Assembly: GCA_038246785.1 (NCBI GenBank)
Contig: JBBRVP010000017.1
Location: 1-64,000, forward strand
DNA length: 64,000 nucleotides
Origin: JBBRVP01 sp038246785
GTDB lineage: Bacteria; Actinomycetota; Actinomycetes; Jiangellales; Jiangellaceae
Direction of reading: 5' to 3'
Shown here: positions 42,020 through 51,077 of the stretch, piece by piece
Position numbering within the stretch: position 1 is the stretch's first letter
Layout: the number at the start of each line of letters is the position of its first letter
Made by a program: the position numbers and the translations under genes
Notes under the pieces: model-generated
Database searches by the model: none
Told to the model about the DNA's origin: nothing
Seen by the model: the letters and a program-made list of their open reading frames with translations, nothing else

Positions 42020-43510
42020 TCACCCATAGGCCACGGCCGTGACAACGCGGGCGCGTACGGCCGGGTCCGACCACCTGCGCGCGGTGCCGGACAGCGACGC
42101 CGCGGTCAGGAGGGCGACTGGGATGAAGCCGATCAGGGGGCCGTACCAGACACCGCCCAGCAGCGTCACGGTGAACCACAGGGCGGTGAGGATCCCGCGA
42201 CCGGCGAGGTCGAGCGAGTAGAGCGCCATCGCACCCGGAGGGGCGGGGGTGTCCCGTGGCCCCAGCAGGTCGGCCTTGTAGGGCCGGGTCACCGAGAGCC
42301 GGAGCCCGCGCGCGACGCTAACGAGCACGCCCGCGGCGGCGGCGCCCAGCACGGCGGTCAGCTCGACGGCGGTGGGCGCGGCGGCGATGGCGAACGCGCC
42401 CACGGCGACCGCGAGCAGCGCCGGCCCGGCGGTGACGAGGGTGAGGCTCAGTGCCTTGGCCCACAGCACGCGCCGCGGGTCGACCGGCAGCGTCGCCAGC
42501 CACACGGTGCCACCCGCGTCGAGGCAGAAGGCATTGATCCCGTAGAGCAGCACGGCACCGGCCGCGACCAGGGCTGGCACGAGGACGAGGCCGACCCACG
42601 ACACGTCGGAGAATGCCGCGAGAACCACCGGCAGCAGCGTCAGGGTGATCGCCCCGCGCCGCAGCGGAGCCGTGCGCCAGGCAGCCAGGCAGTCCTTGCG
42701 GACCAGCGACCAGGTGGTGGGTGCTGCGGCAAGCCGACGGTGCACGTGGGAGCCGCCGGCAGCGTCCCGAACCCGCGACATCGCCCACCGCGTGCACCGC
42801 GGCAGCACCGCCAGCGCGACCACCAGGGTGAGGGCGACGAGGACGACGAGCTCGGCCCACTGCCGCCCCGGAACGAGGATCATCCGAGCCGCAACCCGGG
42901 TCGTCGGCAGGGAGTCCAGGAAGGGCACGACCGCGTTGGCCAGGGCCAGCCCCAACGTCGCGCCGGCGACCGCGGCGCCGACCAGCCAGGTGGCGATGCG
43001 CCCGACCCGTCGCTGGCGGACGCCGACGACGAGCCAGGCGAGCGCCGAGCCGAGCACCGTCCACAACGCGAGCCACAGCAGCAGGCTGGGCAGGATCGAC
43101 AGCTCCCGCCCGGTGCCGGCGACGGCGTAGCCGGTGGCGCCGACGATGGCGACGACCTGCATGATCCACGTGATGTTCAGCGGAGTGAGCAGCAGCGCCA
43201 TCCAGGCGAAGGTGTCGCTACGCACGGGGAAGGCGACGAGGTCCTCCGGTGGGAAGAGCGCGGCCCCGCCGCCGGCGATCAGCGGCGTGGCGAAGGAGAA
43301 GATCGCGAACGCGGCGAGCAGCGTGGGCAGCAGCACTCGCACCTCGATGCCGCCCTGCCCGGCGGACAGCGTCGCCGCGCACACGTACACGGCCGCGACC
43401 AGGCCGGGCAGGCACATCAGAGTCACCGCGAAGGTCCGCCGACGGCCGGGGCTGCGGACCAGCGTCCAGCGCAGGCGCAGCAGCGCCCACAGCTGCCCGG
43501 TGTCGATCAC
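42020..43510 (-). CDS. ABC exporter permease
   Basis: The 496-residue protein has about ten to twelve hydrophobic helices in two halves, with PPEDLVAFPVRSDTFAWMAL and LATLPVDPRRVLWAKALSL, motifs seen in large ABC-2-like permeases that pair with a single ATPase. The GTG start overlaps the stop of the ATPase gene (GTGA), so the two make one transporter. The substrate is unknown. It lies between the tad operon and glucokinase cluster and has no sequence link to the pilus. Confidence 0.75.
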   Translation of the reverse strand: MIDTGQLWALLRLRWTLVRSPGRRRTFAVTLMCLPGLVAAVYVCAATLSAGQGGIEVRVLLPTLLAAFAIFSFATPLIAGGGAALFPPEDLVAFPVRSDTFAWMALLLTPLNITWIMQVVAIVGATGYAVAGTGRELSILPSLLLWLALWTVLGSALAWLVVGVRQRRVGRIATWLVGAAVAGATLGLALANAVVPFLDSLPTTRVAARMILVPGRQWAELVVLVALTLVVALAVLPRCTRWAMSRVRDAAGGSHVHRRLAAAPTTWSLVRKDCLAAWRTAPLRRGAITLTLLPVVLAAFSDVSWVGLVLVPALVAAGAVLLYGINAFCLDAGGTVWLATLPVDPRRVLWAKALSLTLVTAGPALLAVAVGAFAIAAAPTAVELTAVLGAAAAGVLVSVARGLRLSVTRPYKADLLGPRDTPAPPGAMALYSLDLAGRGILTALWFTVTLLGGVWYGPLIGFIPVALLTAASLSGTARRWSDPAVRARVVTAVAYG

Positions 43511-44214
43511 GAGAGCAGCGCCTTGTAGCGCTCCGCGCCGTCGTCGCCGGCCAGCTCCGCGGCGGGTGCGGCAGCGACGACCCGGCCGTGGCGGAGCACC
43601 ACGGCCTCGTCGCAGGCCTTGACCGCGAGGGCGAGCAGGTGTGTCGAGAGCAGCACGGCCGTGCCGGTCGCGCGCAAGTCGCGCACCAGGTCCAAGGTGG
43701 CGTCCACGCCGAGCGGGTCGACCCCGTCGAACGGCTCGTCGAGCAGCAGCACCGCCGGCTCGTGGAAGGCGGCCAGCACGACGGACAACCGCCGCCCCAT
43801 GCCGTGCGAGAACCCGGCGGTCACCCGGTCGGCGGCACCGGTGAGGTCGAACCGGTCGAGCAGATCAGCGGCCCGCGACTGCCAGCCGGGCGCCAGCCCG
43901 CGCAGTGTGGCGGCCAGCTGCAGGTGCTCCCACGGCGTGGCGCGGGGGATCAGTCCTCCCATGTCGGGGCAGTAACCCACGCGCGCCTGCACGCCGGCCT
44001 GGTCGGAAGCGGCGTCGATCCCGGCGACCACGACGGTCCCCGCGGTCGGTGGGATCACCCCCGCCAGCACGCGCAGGGTGGACGACTTGCCGGCTCCGTT
44101 GCGGCCGACGAGGGCGACTGCCGCTCCGGCCGGTAGGGACAGGTCGAAGCCGGCCACGGCGGTCACGGCGCCGAATGTGACCGTCAGGTCACGCACCTCC
44201 ACTGCGGGGAACAC
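43507..44214 (-). CDS. ABC exporter ATPase
   Basis: The 235-residue ATPase has Walker A GRNGAGKSST, the Q-loop region VGYCPDMGGLIPRATPWEHL, a degenerate signature FSHGMGRRLSVVLAAFHEP (the S-G-G is F-S-H-G-M-G), Walker B LLLDEPFDGVDPLG and switch STHLL. These fit ABC-2 type ATPases for drug or lipid export. It starts with GTG and is followed by its permease in a GTGA overlap. Confidence 0.85.
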   Translation of the reverse strand: MFPAVEVRDLTVTFGAVTAVAGFDLSLPAGAAVALVGRNGAGKSSTLRVLAGVIPPTAGTVVVAGIDAASDQAGVQARVGYCPDMGGLIPRATPWEHLQLAATLRGLAPGWQSRAADLLDRFDLTGAADRVTAGFSHGMGRRLSVVLAAFHEPAVLLLDEPFDGVDPLGVDATLDLVRDLRATGTAVLLSTHLLALAVKACDEAVVLRHGRVVAAAPAAELAGDDGAERYKALLS

Positions 44215-44305
44215 GTGCCCAGTCTGCCGTCACCGCCGGTGCGCCGCGTCCGCTGCGGCAGATCGGGCGCTCGAGACATGACGCAGGCGTGGGTACGGTC
44301 GCCCG

Positions 44306-44701
44306 GTGCCCACCGTGGACATTGCGGACGACACCTTCGTGGTGGCGCCGCCGGACGTGCTCGTTCGGTGGCTGGCCCAGCCCGGCCGCTGGCGGGACTG
44401 GTGGCCCGACCTCGCAGTGTCCGTAGCCGAGGACCGCGGGCCGAAGGGGCTGCGCTGGAGCGTCGGGGGACCTTTCGTCGGCACCGCGGAGGTCTGGTTG
44501 CAGCCCTGGGCCGATGGCACGCTCGTGCACTACTACCTGCGCCTCGACCCGCCGCAGCCAGTCACTGCGCGGGTCGGGGCTACCCTGCGGCGTCGCTATG
44601 GCCGGGCATGGAGGGCGAGCGTGCGGGAGGCGAAGGACGCCCTGGAACGGGACCGGCTGCCGGGGCTGCCGTCGCCGCCGGGCGCTGCGCCAGACCGCTA
44701 G
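44306..44701 (+). CDS. SRPBCC-fold (polyketide cyclase-like) protein
   Basis: The 131-residue protein begins VPTVDIADDTFVVAPPDVLV, with RWLAQPGRWRDWWPDLAVSV and AEVWLQPWADGTLVHYYLRL, a helix-grip START/SRPBCC fold. It starts with GTG 91 bp from the divergent ABC ATPase. Another SRPBCC gene follows 33 bp later. Ligand unknown; such proteins bind hydrophobic molecules. Confidence 0.7.
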   Translation: MPTVDIADDTFVVAPPDVLVRWLAQPGRWRDWWPDLAVSVAEDRGPKGLRWSVGGPFVGTAEVWLQPWADGTLVHYYLRLDPPQPVTARVGATLRRRYGRAWRASVREAKDALERDRLPGLPSPPGAAPDR

Positions 44702-44734
44702 AGTCGAGTCGAGCCGCGGGCGCCGGAGGATCCC

Positions 44735-45172
44735 TTGCCTGACCAGACGACCTCGTCGATCCACATCTCCGCCACGCCCCACGAGGTGATGGCGGTGATC
44801 GCCGACTTCGAGGCCTACCCGGAGTGGACGGGTGCGGTGAAGGAGGCCGAGGTCCTGACCGTCTATGAGGAGGACGGGTTGCCGGCAGAGGTGCGCTACA
44901 AGCTCGACAGCGGGCCGATCAAGGACGAGTACGTCCTCGGCTACGTCTGGGAGGGCGACCACCAGCTGCACTGGAGCCTCGCCCACGCCAACCTGCTCAG
45001 GGTCATGGACGGCACCTACACGCTCGACCCCGATGGTGCGGGCGGCACCCAGGTGACCTACCAGCTGGCCGTCGAGCTGCCGATCCCGATGCTCGGGATG
45101 GTGAAGCGCAAGGCGGAGAAGGTCATCATCGACACCGCACTCAAGGAGTTGAAGAAACGGGTCGAGGGTTGA
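44735..45172 (+). CDS. SRPBCC-fold protein of the glucokinase cluster
   Basis: The 145-residue protein has HISATPHEVMAVIADFEAYP, EWTGAVKEAEVL, GTYTLDPDGAGGTQVTYQL and a C-terminal amphipathic helix (GMVKRKAEKVIIDTALKELK), typical of the coenzyme Q-binding/polyketide-cyclase SRPBCC family. A GGAGG ribosome site fixes the TTG start. It overlaps the next small gene (TTGA). It is tied to glk in one operon, an arrangement I recall in other actinobacteria. Confidence 0.78.
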   Translation: MPDQTTSSIHISATPHEVMAVIADFEAYPEWTGAVKEAEVLTVYEEDGLPAEVRYKLDSGPIKDEYVLGYVWEGDHQLHWSLAHANLLRVMDGTYTLDPDGAGGTQVTYQLAVELPIPMLGMVKRKAEKVIIDTALKELKKRVEG

Positions 45173-45375
45173 CGCCATCGGCGGGGGAGGACCCGCCCGG
45201 GCTCGCCGACGAGGCGGCCCGGCTCGCCGAGGCGGCCGAGAGCTGGGCGGCCCGGCGCGGTGTCACCCTCGACGGCGTTGTCGAGACCGCCGACCTGGCG
45301 ATGACCGACATCGTGGCCTCGGTCATGGCGGCCTGGCGTGATCTCACCGGACCGGACCGGGGGTCGGACGGATGA
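45169..45375 (+). CDS. Small uncharacterised protein between SRPBCC and glucokinase
   Basis: The 68-residue, Ala/Glu-rich protein (DEAARLAEAAESWAARRGVT, TADLAMTDIVASVMAAWRDL) is mostly helical, with no membrane segment. TTG and TGA overlaps at both ends (TTGA with the upstream gene, ATGA with glk) support it as a real, translationally coupled gene. I do not recognise a function. Confidence 0.6.
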   Translation: MTPSAGEDPPGLADEAARLAEAAESWAARRGVTLDGVVETADLAMTDIVASVMAAWRDLTGPDRGSDG

Positions 45376-46313
45376 CGCTCACCATCGGCGTCGACGTCGG
45401 AGGTACCAAGATCGCCGCCGGCCTGGTCGACGAGTCCGGTCGGGTCCTGGCCCGCGCCCGCATGGTCACCCCGGCCACGGAGACCGACGCCATCGCCGAC
45501 ACCATCGCCGACTGCGTGCACGAGCTGGGGGCGGGGCAGCCGGTCGTCGCGGTCGGCATCGGCGCCGCGGGGCTGGTGGACGCCAGGCGGCGCACGGTGC
45601 TCTTCGCCCCCAACCTCGCCTGGCGTGACGCGCCGCTCGCGGCGTCGGTGGAGGCGCGGACCGGCATCGCGGCGCTCGTGGAGAACGACGCCAACGCTGC
45701 CGCTTGGGGCGAGTTCCGGTACGGCGGGGGGCACGACGTCGAGGACATGGTGCTCGTCACCGTCGGGACGGGAGTCGGCGGCGGCATCGTGCTCGGCGGC
45801 CAGCTCCTCCGCGGCGCCTTCGGTGTCGCGGCCGAGATCGGGCATTTCCGGGTGGTGCCCGGGGGTCACCGCTGCGGGTGCGGCAACCGCGGCTGCTGGG
45901 AGCAGTACGCCAGCGGCAACGCGCTCGTCCGCGAGGCCCGCGAGTTGGTCAAGTCGAGCTCGCCGATGGCCGAGCACCTGCGGATACTGTGCAACGGCGA
46001 TCCCGCGTTGCTGACCGGGCCGATGGTCACCAAGGCGGCGGCTGACGGCGACCCCGCCGCGACCGAGATGATCGAGGAGCTGGGCGGCTGGCTGGGTGAG
46101 GGCATCGCGTCGCTGGTCGCCGTGCTCGACCCCGCCGTGGTCGTGATCGGAGGCGGTGTCTCGGCCGCCGGGGAGCTGCTCGTCGGCCCGACCCGCGACG
46201 CCTTCCGCCGCCAGCTGACCGCTCGCGGCTACCGGCCGGAGGCCGCCCTGCGAGTGGCGGTGCTCGGCAACGATGCGGGGCTGGTCGGTGCGGCCGATCT
46301 CGCCCGGCGCTGA
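45372..46313 (+). CDS. glk: ROK-family glucokinase
   Basis: The 313-residue kinase has GVDVGGTKIAAGLVDESG (ATP site), ENDANAAAWGE with catalytic Asp106, TVGTGVGGGIV, and the ROK zinc motif His158 with CGCGNRGCWE (Cys168, 170, 175). It phosphorylates glucose and in actinobacteria also takes part in carbon catabolite control. The ATG overlaps the upstream stop (ATGA). Length and motifs are normal. Confidence 0.93.
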   Translation: MTLTIGVDVGGTKIAAGLVDESGRVLARARMVTPATETDAIADTIADCVHELGAGQPVVAVGIGAAGLVDARRRTVLFAPNLAWRDAPLAASVEARTGIAALVENDANAAAWGEFRYGGGHDVEDMVLVTVGTGVGGGIVLGGQLLRGAFGVAAEIGHFRVVPGGHRCGCGNRGCWEQYASGNALVREARELVKSSSPMAEHLRILCNGDPALLTGPMVTKAAADGDPAATEMIEELGGWLGEGIASLVAVLDPAVVVIGGGVSAAGELLVGPTRDAFRRQLTARGYRPEAALRVAVLGNDAGLVGAADLARR

Positions 46314-46453
46314 TCGACCCGGCGCAGTTCTACCGGGCCGGGGCCGCGACCCGGGATCAGGGAAGCCGTGACGCTGTGCCGCTGGCGTACGTACGATTCC
46401 GCCGGAGGACGAGCGCGGACCACGGGTGGTGCGGGGCAAGCAAGGGGGACCGA

Positions 46454-46981
46454 GTGCGGCGTACCAGGTGCCCGACGCGGGCTCGCTCGAGCCGCGGGGC
46501 AGCCGCCGTCGAGGCGGTGCTGCTGGTCCTCGTGGTGCTCGTCCCGCTCTTCTTCGGCGCGCTCGACCTGGGCCGCGTCATGTGGGTGAAGATCCAGCTC
46601 AACAATGCCGCCCAGCAGGGGGCGGCCTTCGCGGCGGTGGCGCCACGGCTGGTGGAGGAGACCGCGGCCAGCCCGGAGGAGTGCGACTACGGCAACAGCA
46701 TCACCGACCACGCGCTCAAGGAGTCGAGCGAGATCGGCGCCCTCACCGGCGCTCCGACGGTGCAGGTGCGCTGGGGTCCCACGCGGGCCACCCCAGCCAC
46801 TGTACGTACCGGTTGCAACGACATGTGGGACTCGCCGGGCAAGCCCCAGCCAGGATCGATCGTCGAGGTCCGCGTCACCGGTGAGGTCCGCATCATCACC
46901 CCCGGCGTGAGCTCGTTCTTCTCGGGCAACGCGATGACGATCAGCGGCGTCGCGCGGGCGCGCGTCGCGGAGGGGTACTGA
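46454..46981 (+). CDS. TadE-like pseudopilin
   Basis: From GTG 46454 (GGGGGA upstream) the protein has 175 residues. After an Arg-rich leader, SSRG is followed by AAAVEAVLLVLVVLVPLFFG with Glu at +5, the TadE prepilin signature. YGNSITDHALKESSEIGA and IITPGVSSFFSGNAMTISGV lie in the extracellular part. Cysteines at the ends of an internal loop may form a disulfide. Its stop shares a base with the next start (TGATG). Confidence 0.82.
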   Translation: MRRTRCPTRARSSRGAAAVEAVLLVLVVLVPLFFGALDLGRVMWVKIQLNNAAQQGAAFAAVAPRLVEETAASPEECDYGNSITDHALKESSEIGALTGAPTVQVRWGPTRATPATVRTGCNDMWDSPGKPQPGSIVEVRVTGEVRIITPGVSSFFSGNAMTISGVARARVAEGY

Positions 46982-47418
46982 TGCCCCGGCGGCGCGACCG
47001 CGAGCGGGGCGCGGTTGCTGTGGAGTTCGCGCTCGTCTTCGCGATTGTTATCGTCCCCCTGGTCTTCGGCGGGTTGGAGCTGGCGATGCGCACGTTCGCC
47101 CGCCAGGAGGCCCAGCAGCTCTCCCGTGAGGCGCTGCGGTACGCGGTCCTGCATCCCCTCGACACGGCGGGTATCGAGGCCATTGCCAACGGCCGCTCCA
47201 GCGGAGGGCTGCCCAGCGGCTCCGTTGTCGTCGACTGCCTCGACGGCGACGGGTCCGCCTCGCAGGCGCAGACGACGAAGGCGTGCACGGCGGCGAGCGT
47301 GGACAAGGACCGCATCCGCGTGACCGTCTCCGTGCCGTCGCCGCTGATCTGGTTGCCGTTCCACGCGCCGACCGTGAGCGCCAGCGCCAGCGCCGTGATC
47401 GTGGGGTCCCCCTCGTGA
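46981..47418 (+). CDS. TadE/TadF-like pseudopilin
   Basis: The 145-residue protein reads RRRDRERG then AVAVEFALVFAIVIVPLVFG, a second prepilin-type leader with Glu at +5. The extracellular part is short (SREALRYAVLHPLDTAGIEA to the end) with two cysteines. The ATG and stop both overlap neighbours (TGATG, GTGA). It is likely a minor subunit of the Tad system encoded 5 kb upstream on the other strand. Confidence 0.82.
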   Translation: MPRRRDRERGAVAVEFALVFAIVIVPLVFGGLELAMRTFARQEAQQLSREALRYAVLHPLDTAGIEAIANGRSSGGLPSGSVVVDCLDGDGSASQAQTTKACTAASVDKDRIRVTVSVPSPLIWLPFHAPTVSASASAVIVGSPS

Positions 47419-48578
47419 GGCGTACCCGGCCGGGCTCGGACGAGCGGGGCGCCATGGCCCTGATGCTCACGTTCATCATCGTCGTGGTGCTCGTCGTCGG
47501 AGCCCTGCTCGTCGACATCGGCTACGCCTTCACCAGCCGGCGGCAGATGCAGAACGCCGCCGATGCCGCGGCGGTGGCCGGCGCCAACGTCATCGCCAAG
47601 CACCTCTGGTTCCCCACCACCGCGTCGCCTGCCGACACAACGGCGCTCAATCGGCTCGGCAAGACGGTCGAGACGGTGCTGATGGACAACGGGGCGTTGA
47701 CCAGCGGCAGCGACAGCCAGTACTCCTGCACGGTCCTCACGTCGGACTTCTCGGTGCCCGTCGCCTACAGCGACCTCGGCGACTGCGCCGACGAGGCCGC
47801 CTGGGCGAGCAAGGCCCAGCACCCGATCGGTGTGCGGGTGGTCGCCAACCAGGTCAACGCGGCCTTCCTCGCTGGCGCCGTCGGCCGGGACACGATCGCG
47901 ACCAAGGCGGTCGCGGCGGCGACGGTGCAGCCGGTCAGGACCGGCAACGGTGCCTTCCTGGTCTGCGCGAGCCAGACGGACGGCAGCGGGGTGAACAACG
48001 CCACCCCGATCCTGGTGGGCGGGAAGTCCGCCGCCGCGCCGTACCTGATCAACCCGGCGGCGCTCCCGCAGGACGACGGCAGCGGCCTGCTCGTCGAGCA
48101 GGCGTACACGATCTACGGCTCCGGCGTCGACCAGTGCGGCGCCGCGAGCGCGATGTTCCGCGGACGCAACCTCGTCAGCGCCGGCGTGGACCCGACGTCG
48201 GTGACGCTGCCGCGATGGTTCGACGCCAACGAGACCAGCGGGTCCGGCACCGCCGAGCTGAGCACCGTGGCGGGGCAGACCGGGTGCGACCCGACCGCCG
48301 ACGACATCTGGACCACCAGCTGCGTCGTCGTCGCGCCGGTCTGCACGAGCAGCCAAGTCTCCGGGGGAAAGCTCCAGCTCTTCTGCGTACGGCTGGCCGC
48401 CTTCCGGATGATCCCGGACACCGACATGGCCGACTTCGGCCCGGACGGCGCACCGCACCCGTCGGCGCCGGACGAGTGGAACGCCGTCCTGCTCGGGGGC
48501 GCGGTCCTCACCGGCGGGCAGGGCAGCGTCGCCGAGCCGACCCCGGGCGAACCCGTCGTCGTCAAGCTGGTCGAGTAG
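47415..48578 (+). CDS. TadG-like pilus-associated protein
   Basis: From GTG 47415 the protein has 387 residues: RRTRPGSDERG, then AMALMLTFIIVVVLVVGALL and VDIGYAFTSRRQMQNAADAA, the TadG N-terminal pattern. A large extracellular part with several cysteines follows (DQCGAAS, TGCDPTADD, TTSCVVVAPVCTSS). It is the third gene of the pseudopilin operon. It has no VWA motif, unlike many Gram-negative TadG proteins; a VWA domain is found instead on TadB in this genome. Confidence 0.82.
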   Translation: MRRTRPGSDERGAMALMLTFIIVVVLVVGALLVDIGYAFTSRRQMQNAADAAAVAGANVIAKHLWFPTTASPADTTALNRLGKTVETVLMDNGALTSGSDSQYSCTVLTSDFSVPVAYSDLGDCADEAAWASKAQHPIGVRVVANQVNAAFLAGAVGRDTIATKAVAAATVQPVRTGNGAFLVCASQTDGSGVNNATPILVGGKSAAAPYLINPAALPQDDGSGLLVEQAYTIYGSGVDQCGAASAMFRGRNLVSAGVDPTSVTLPRWFDANETSGSGTAELSTVAGQTGCDPTADDIWTTSCVVVAPVCTSSQVSGGKLQLFCVRLAAFRMIPDTDMADFGPDGAPHPSAPDEWNAVLLGGAVLTGGQGSVAEPTPGEPVVVKLVE

Positions 48579-48598
48579 CGAGCGCGGACGATGTTGTC

Positions 48599-49288
48599 GT
48601 GAACGATCTGCGGCTGTGCACCTGGAACGTCCGTGCCCTGCGCGACGACCGGGCCGCCGTCGTGCGCACGCTGCGCCGGCTGGCGCCGGACGTGGTCTGC
48701 CTGCAGGAGACGCCGTGGAGCCCCCGGTGGCGCACCCGCTTGGCCGCCCTCGCCCGCGAATCGGGGCTGCTGTTCGTGACCGGTGCCCGGGCGTCGACGG
48801 CGTTGCTCGCGGCGATGCGGGTCGACGTCCGCGAGGCGTGGATGGTGCCCCTGTCCGCCACGCCACGACTGGAGCGACGCTCGATCGCGGTGGCCCGGCT
48901 GCGGCTGCCCACGAGCGCTTGCCTCGGCGTCGCCGCGGTCCACCTGGGGCTCGATGCGGCCGAGCGGGCCCGGCACGTGCCGGAGGTCGAGGCGGCGCTG
49001 GCCTCCACTGGCGCGCCGTACGCGGTCGTCGCCGGTGATGTCAACGAGCGGCCGGGGGAGCCGGGCTGGGCGGCCCTGTGCCGCAGCCGCGTGGACTGCG
49101 GCGGCGACGACGAGCGCAGCACCTTCCACGGGCGCAGCAGCCGGCGCATCGACGGAATCTTCGCCGATCCCGCTGCGGAGCTCCTCGGCTACGACGTGCT
49201 CGACGACGCGGACGCGCGGGCCGGCAGCGACCACCTGCCCGTCATCGGCGTGCTGCGGCTCCCGGAGGCGGCAGCGCTGCCGTCCTGA
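48599..49288 (+). CDS. Endonuclease/exonuclease/phosphatase family protein
   Basis: From GTG 48599 the protein has 229 residues with LCTWNVRALRDDRAA, VVCLQETPWS, VVAGDVNERPGEPGW and GSDHLPVIGVLRL, the four metal and catalytic motifs of the EEP superfamily (DNase I/ExoIII fold). There is no signal peptide, so it should act in the cytoplasm. Substrate unknown: DNA, sphingomyelin-type or nucleotide phosphodiesters. Its 3' end is 8 bp from the convergent ornithine cyclodeaminase gene. Confidence 0.85.
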   Translation: MNDLRLCTWNVRALRDDRAAVVRTLRRLAPDVVCLQETPWSPRWRTRLAALARESGLLFVTGARASTALLAAMRVDVREAWMVPLSATPRLERRSIAVARLRLPTSACLGVAAVHLGLDAAERARHVPEVEAALASTGAPYAVVAGDVNERPGEPGWAALCRSRVDCGGDDERSTFHGRSSRRIDGIFADPAAELLGYDVLDDADARAGSDHLPVIGVLRLPEAAALPS

Positions 49289-49296
49289 TGCGGAGC

Positions 49297-50559
49297 TCAG
49301 GGGCGGTCGGCCCCGCGGCGCCAGAAGGCCGGCACCAGCTCGAGGGCCAGCTGCTCGAGGAACAGCCCGATGTCGGTGACGATGCCGCGCGCCTGCGACG
49401 AACCCCGGTCCGCGAGCTTGGTGACCGTGGCCGGGTTGATGTCGACGCAGACGAGCGGGACCGCGGCGGGAAGGAGGTTGCCGGTCGCCACCGAGTGCAG
49501 CATCGTCGCGACCATGATCGCGAAGCCGACGTCGTGGAGCTGTCCGCGCATCGCGCGCTGGCCCTCGACCACGTCGGTGTAGACGTCGGGCAGCGGGCCG
49601 TCGTCGCGCGGCGACCCGACGAGCACGTAGTCCTTACCCTCGCTCACCAGCGCGTGCATGATGCCGCTCGTCAGCAGCCCCTGGTCGACGGCGGCGCGGA
49701 TCGAACCGGCACGGCGGACCGCATTGATCGCGCGGATGTGGTGCTCGTGGCCGTGCTCCACCCCGCGTCCGCGGGAGAGGTCGACGCCGAGCGAGGTCCC
49801 GTAGAGCGCGGCCTCGATGTCATGCGTGGCGATCGCGTTGCCGCCGAAGAGCACGTCGACGTAGCCGGCCTCGGTCAGCGCCACCATGGCCGGTGCGGCG
49901 CCGGTGTGGACGACCGCCGGTCCGGCGACCCAGAGGATCCGCTTGCCGGCCGCCTTGATCTCGCGCATCTGCTCCGCGATCTGGCGCACGAGAAGTGCCT
50001 GCGGCTTCTCGCTGGACACCTCGGAGTTCATGAACTCGAACACCGGAGGACCTGACTGGCTCGGCGGAGGTGCGACCGGTGTCACGCGTACGCCGGACGC
50101 GCCGCAGACCACGCGCTCACCGGCCCTGACGTCGCTCACCGGGACGGTGCGCACCCGGGTGCGGCCGTCGTCGTCCCACACGAGCAGCCCGCAGTCCATC
50201 TCCGGCTGCTCGACCTCGACCCAGGCGCTGCCGAACCGGACCGTCGTGTCGAGGTTGGTGCTGGAGTAGAAGTCCGGGGGGAACACGCCGTCGCGGTCGA
50301 CCTCCGCGACGCGAGCCTCACCCGGGTCGACGAGGTTGGCGCCGTGGGTCTGCAGGCGCATGAGCAGCCGGGCGAGGGACGCGACGTCGTCGGCGGACAC
50401 CGCCACCCGGGCGTAGGACTCGTCGTGGGTGCCGTGGCCGATGTCGAAGCGCTCCACGACGTAGTCGCCGCCGTACTCGGTGATGTCGGTGAGCACCCGG
50501 GAGAGCACACCCGAGTCGATGAGTTGCCCGCGCAGCTCCACCGGCTCCTTGACCGCCAC
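49297..50559 (-). CDS. Archaeal-type ornithine cyclodeaminase (TIGR00300, LOR/SDH family)
   Basis: From GTG 50559 (GGAGG upstream) the protein has 420 residues. The N-terminal LOR/SDH-like part reads ELRGQLIDSGVLSRVLTDI and RFDIGHGTHDESYARV. The C-terminal NAD-binding part has ILWVAGPAVVHTGAAPAM, DVLFGGNAIATHDIEAALYG, GHEHHIRAINAVRRAGSI and VCVDINPATVTKLADRGS. This is the TIGR00300 family, with members shown in methanogens and cyanobacteria to convert ornithine to proline. It offers a second route to proline besides the OCD-family reductase at 3518. Confidence 0.82.
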   Translation of the reverse strand: MAVKEPVELRGQLIDSGVLSRVLTDITEYGGDYVVERFDIGHGTHDESYARVAVSADDVASLARLLMRLQTHGANLVDPGEARVAEVDRDGVFPPDFYSSTNLDTTVRFGSAWVEVEQPEMDCGLLVWDDDGRTRVRTVPVSDVRAGERVVCGASGVRVTPVAPPPSQSGPPVFEFMNSEVSSEKPQALLVRQIAEQMREIKAAGKRILWVAGPAVVHTGAAPAMVALTEAGYVDVLFGGNAIATHDIEAALYGTSLGVDLSRGRGVEHGHEHHIRAINAVRRAGSIRAAVDQGLLTSGIMHALVSEGKDYVLVGSPRDDGPLPDVYTDVVEGQRAMRGQLHDVGFAIMVATMLHSVATGNLLPAAVPLVCVDINPATVTKLADRGSSQARGIVTDIGLFLEQLALELVPAFWRRGADRP

Positions 50560-50576
50560 GCCGCGTCCTCCGCGAG

Positions 50577-51077
50577 TCAGACGACGGCGCCGTCGTCGCC
50601 GTCGTACGGGTCGTTCTCGCGGCGCATCCGGGCCACGAGCGTGACGAATCCTGCCAGGAAGCCGGCGACGGCGAACCACACCAGCCAGCGTGGCGGCTCC
50701 CAGCCGATGAGGACGACGAGGAGCAGGAACGCCGGGCCGCCGAGCGTGCCCAGCCAGGCGAGCTTGGTCACCGGCTCCAGCGGCGGCCCCGGCATCGGCG
50801 GTGGGGGGACGAAGTGCTCCTCCGGCGGGCCGGGCGCCGCGGCCACGGCTCCCGCCGGAGCGCACTGCGAGTGCGGCGCGGCGCCGGGGCCGTCCTCGCC
50901 GGGTCCGGCGGTGTCGTCCTCGGCCTCGGGCAGACTCGGCGAGCGGTGGAAGGACTCCACGAGCGCCGCCCAGACCGCGTCGTCGTCCGAGCCGCCGACA
51001 GCCCCCCCGGTCGAGCCGTCGGTCGACCCGTCAGGAGGGCCGTCGGCCGGGCGGTCGGGCCGCTCTTCGTCCGTCAC
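50577..51077 (-). CDS. Membrane protein with disordered N-terminus
   Basis: The 166-residue protein has a Pro/Gly/Asp-rich N-terminal half with DGSTDGSTGGAVGGSDDDAV and a WAALVESFHRSPSLPEAED segment, then two helices (WLGTLGGPAFLLLVVLIGW and WLVWFAVAGFLAGFVTLVA). The GTG start overlaps the esterase stop (GTGA). Function unknown; a conserved actinobacterial membrane protein is the safest description. Confidence 0.6.
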   Translation of the reverse strand: MTDEERPDRPADGPPDGSTDGSTGGAVGGSDDDAVWAALVESFHRSPSLPEAEDDTAGPGEDGPGAAPHSQCAPAGAVAAAPGPPEEHFVPPPPMPGPPLEPVTKLAWLGTLGGPAFLLLVVLIGWEPPRWLVWFAVAGFLAGFVTLVARMRRENDPYDGDDGAVV

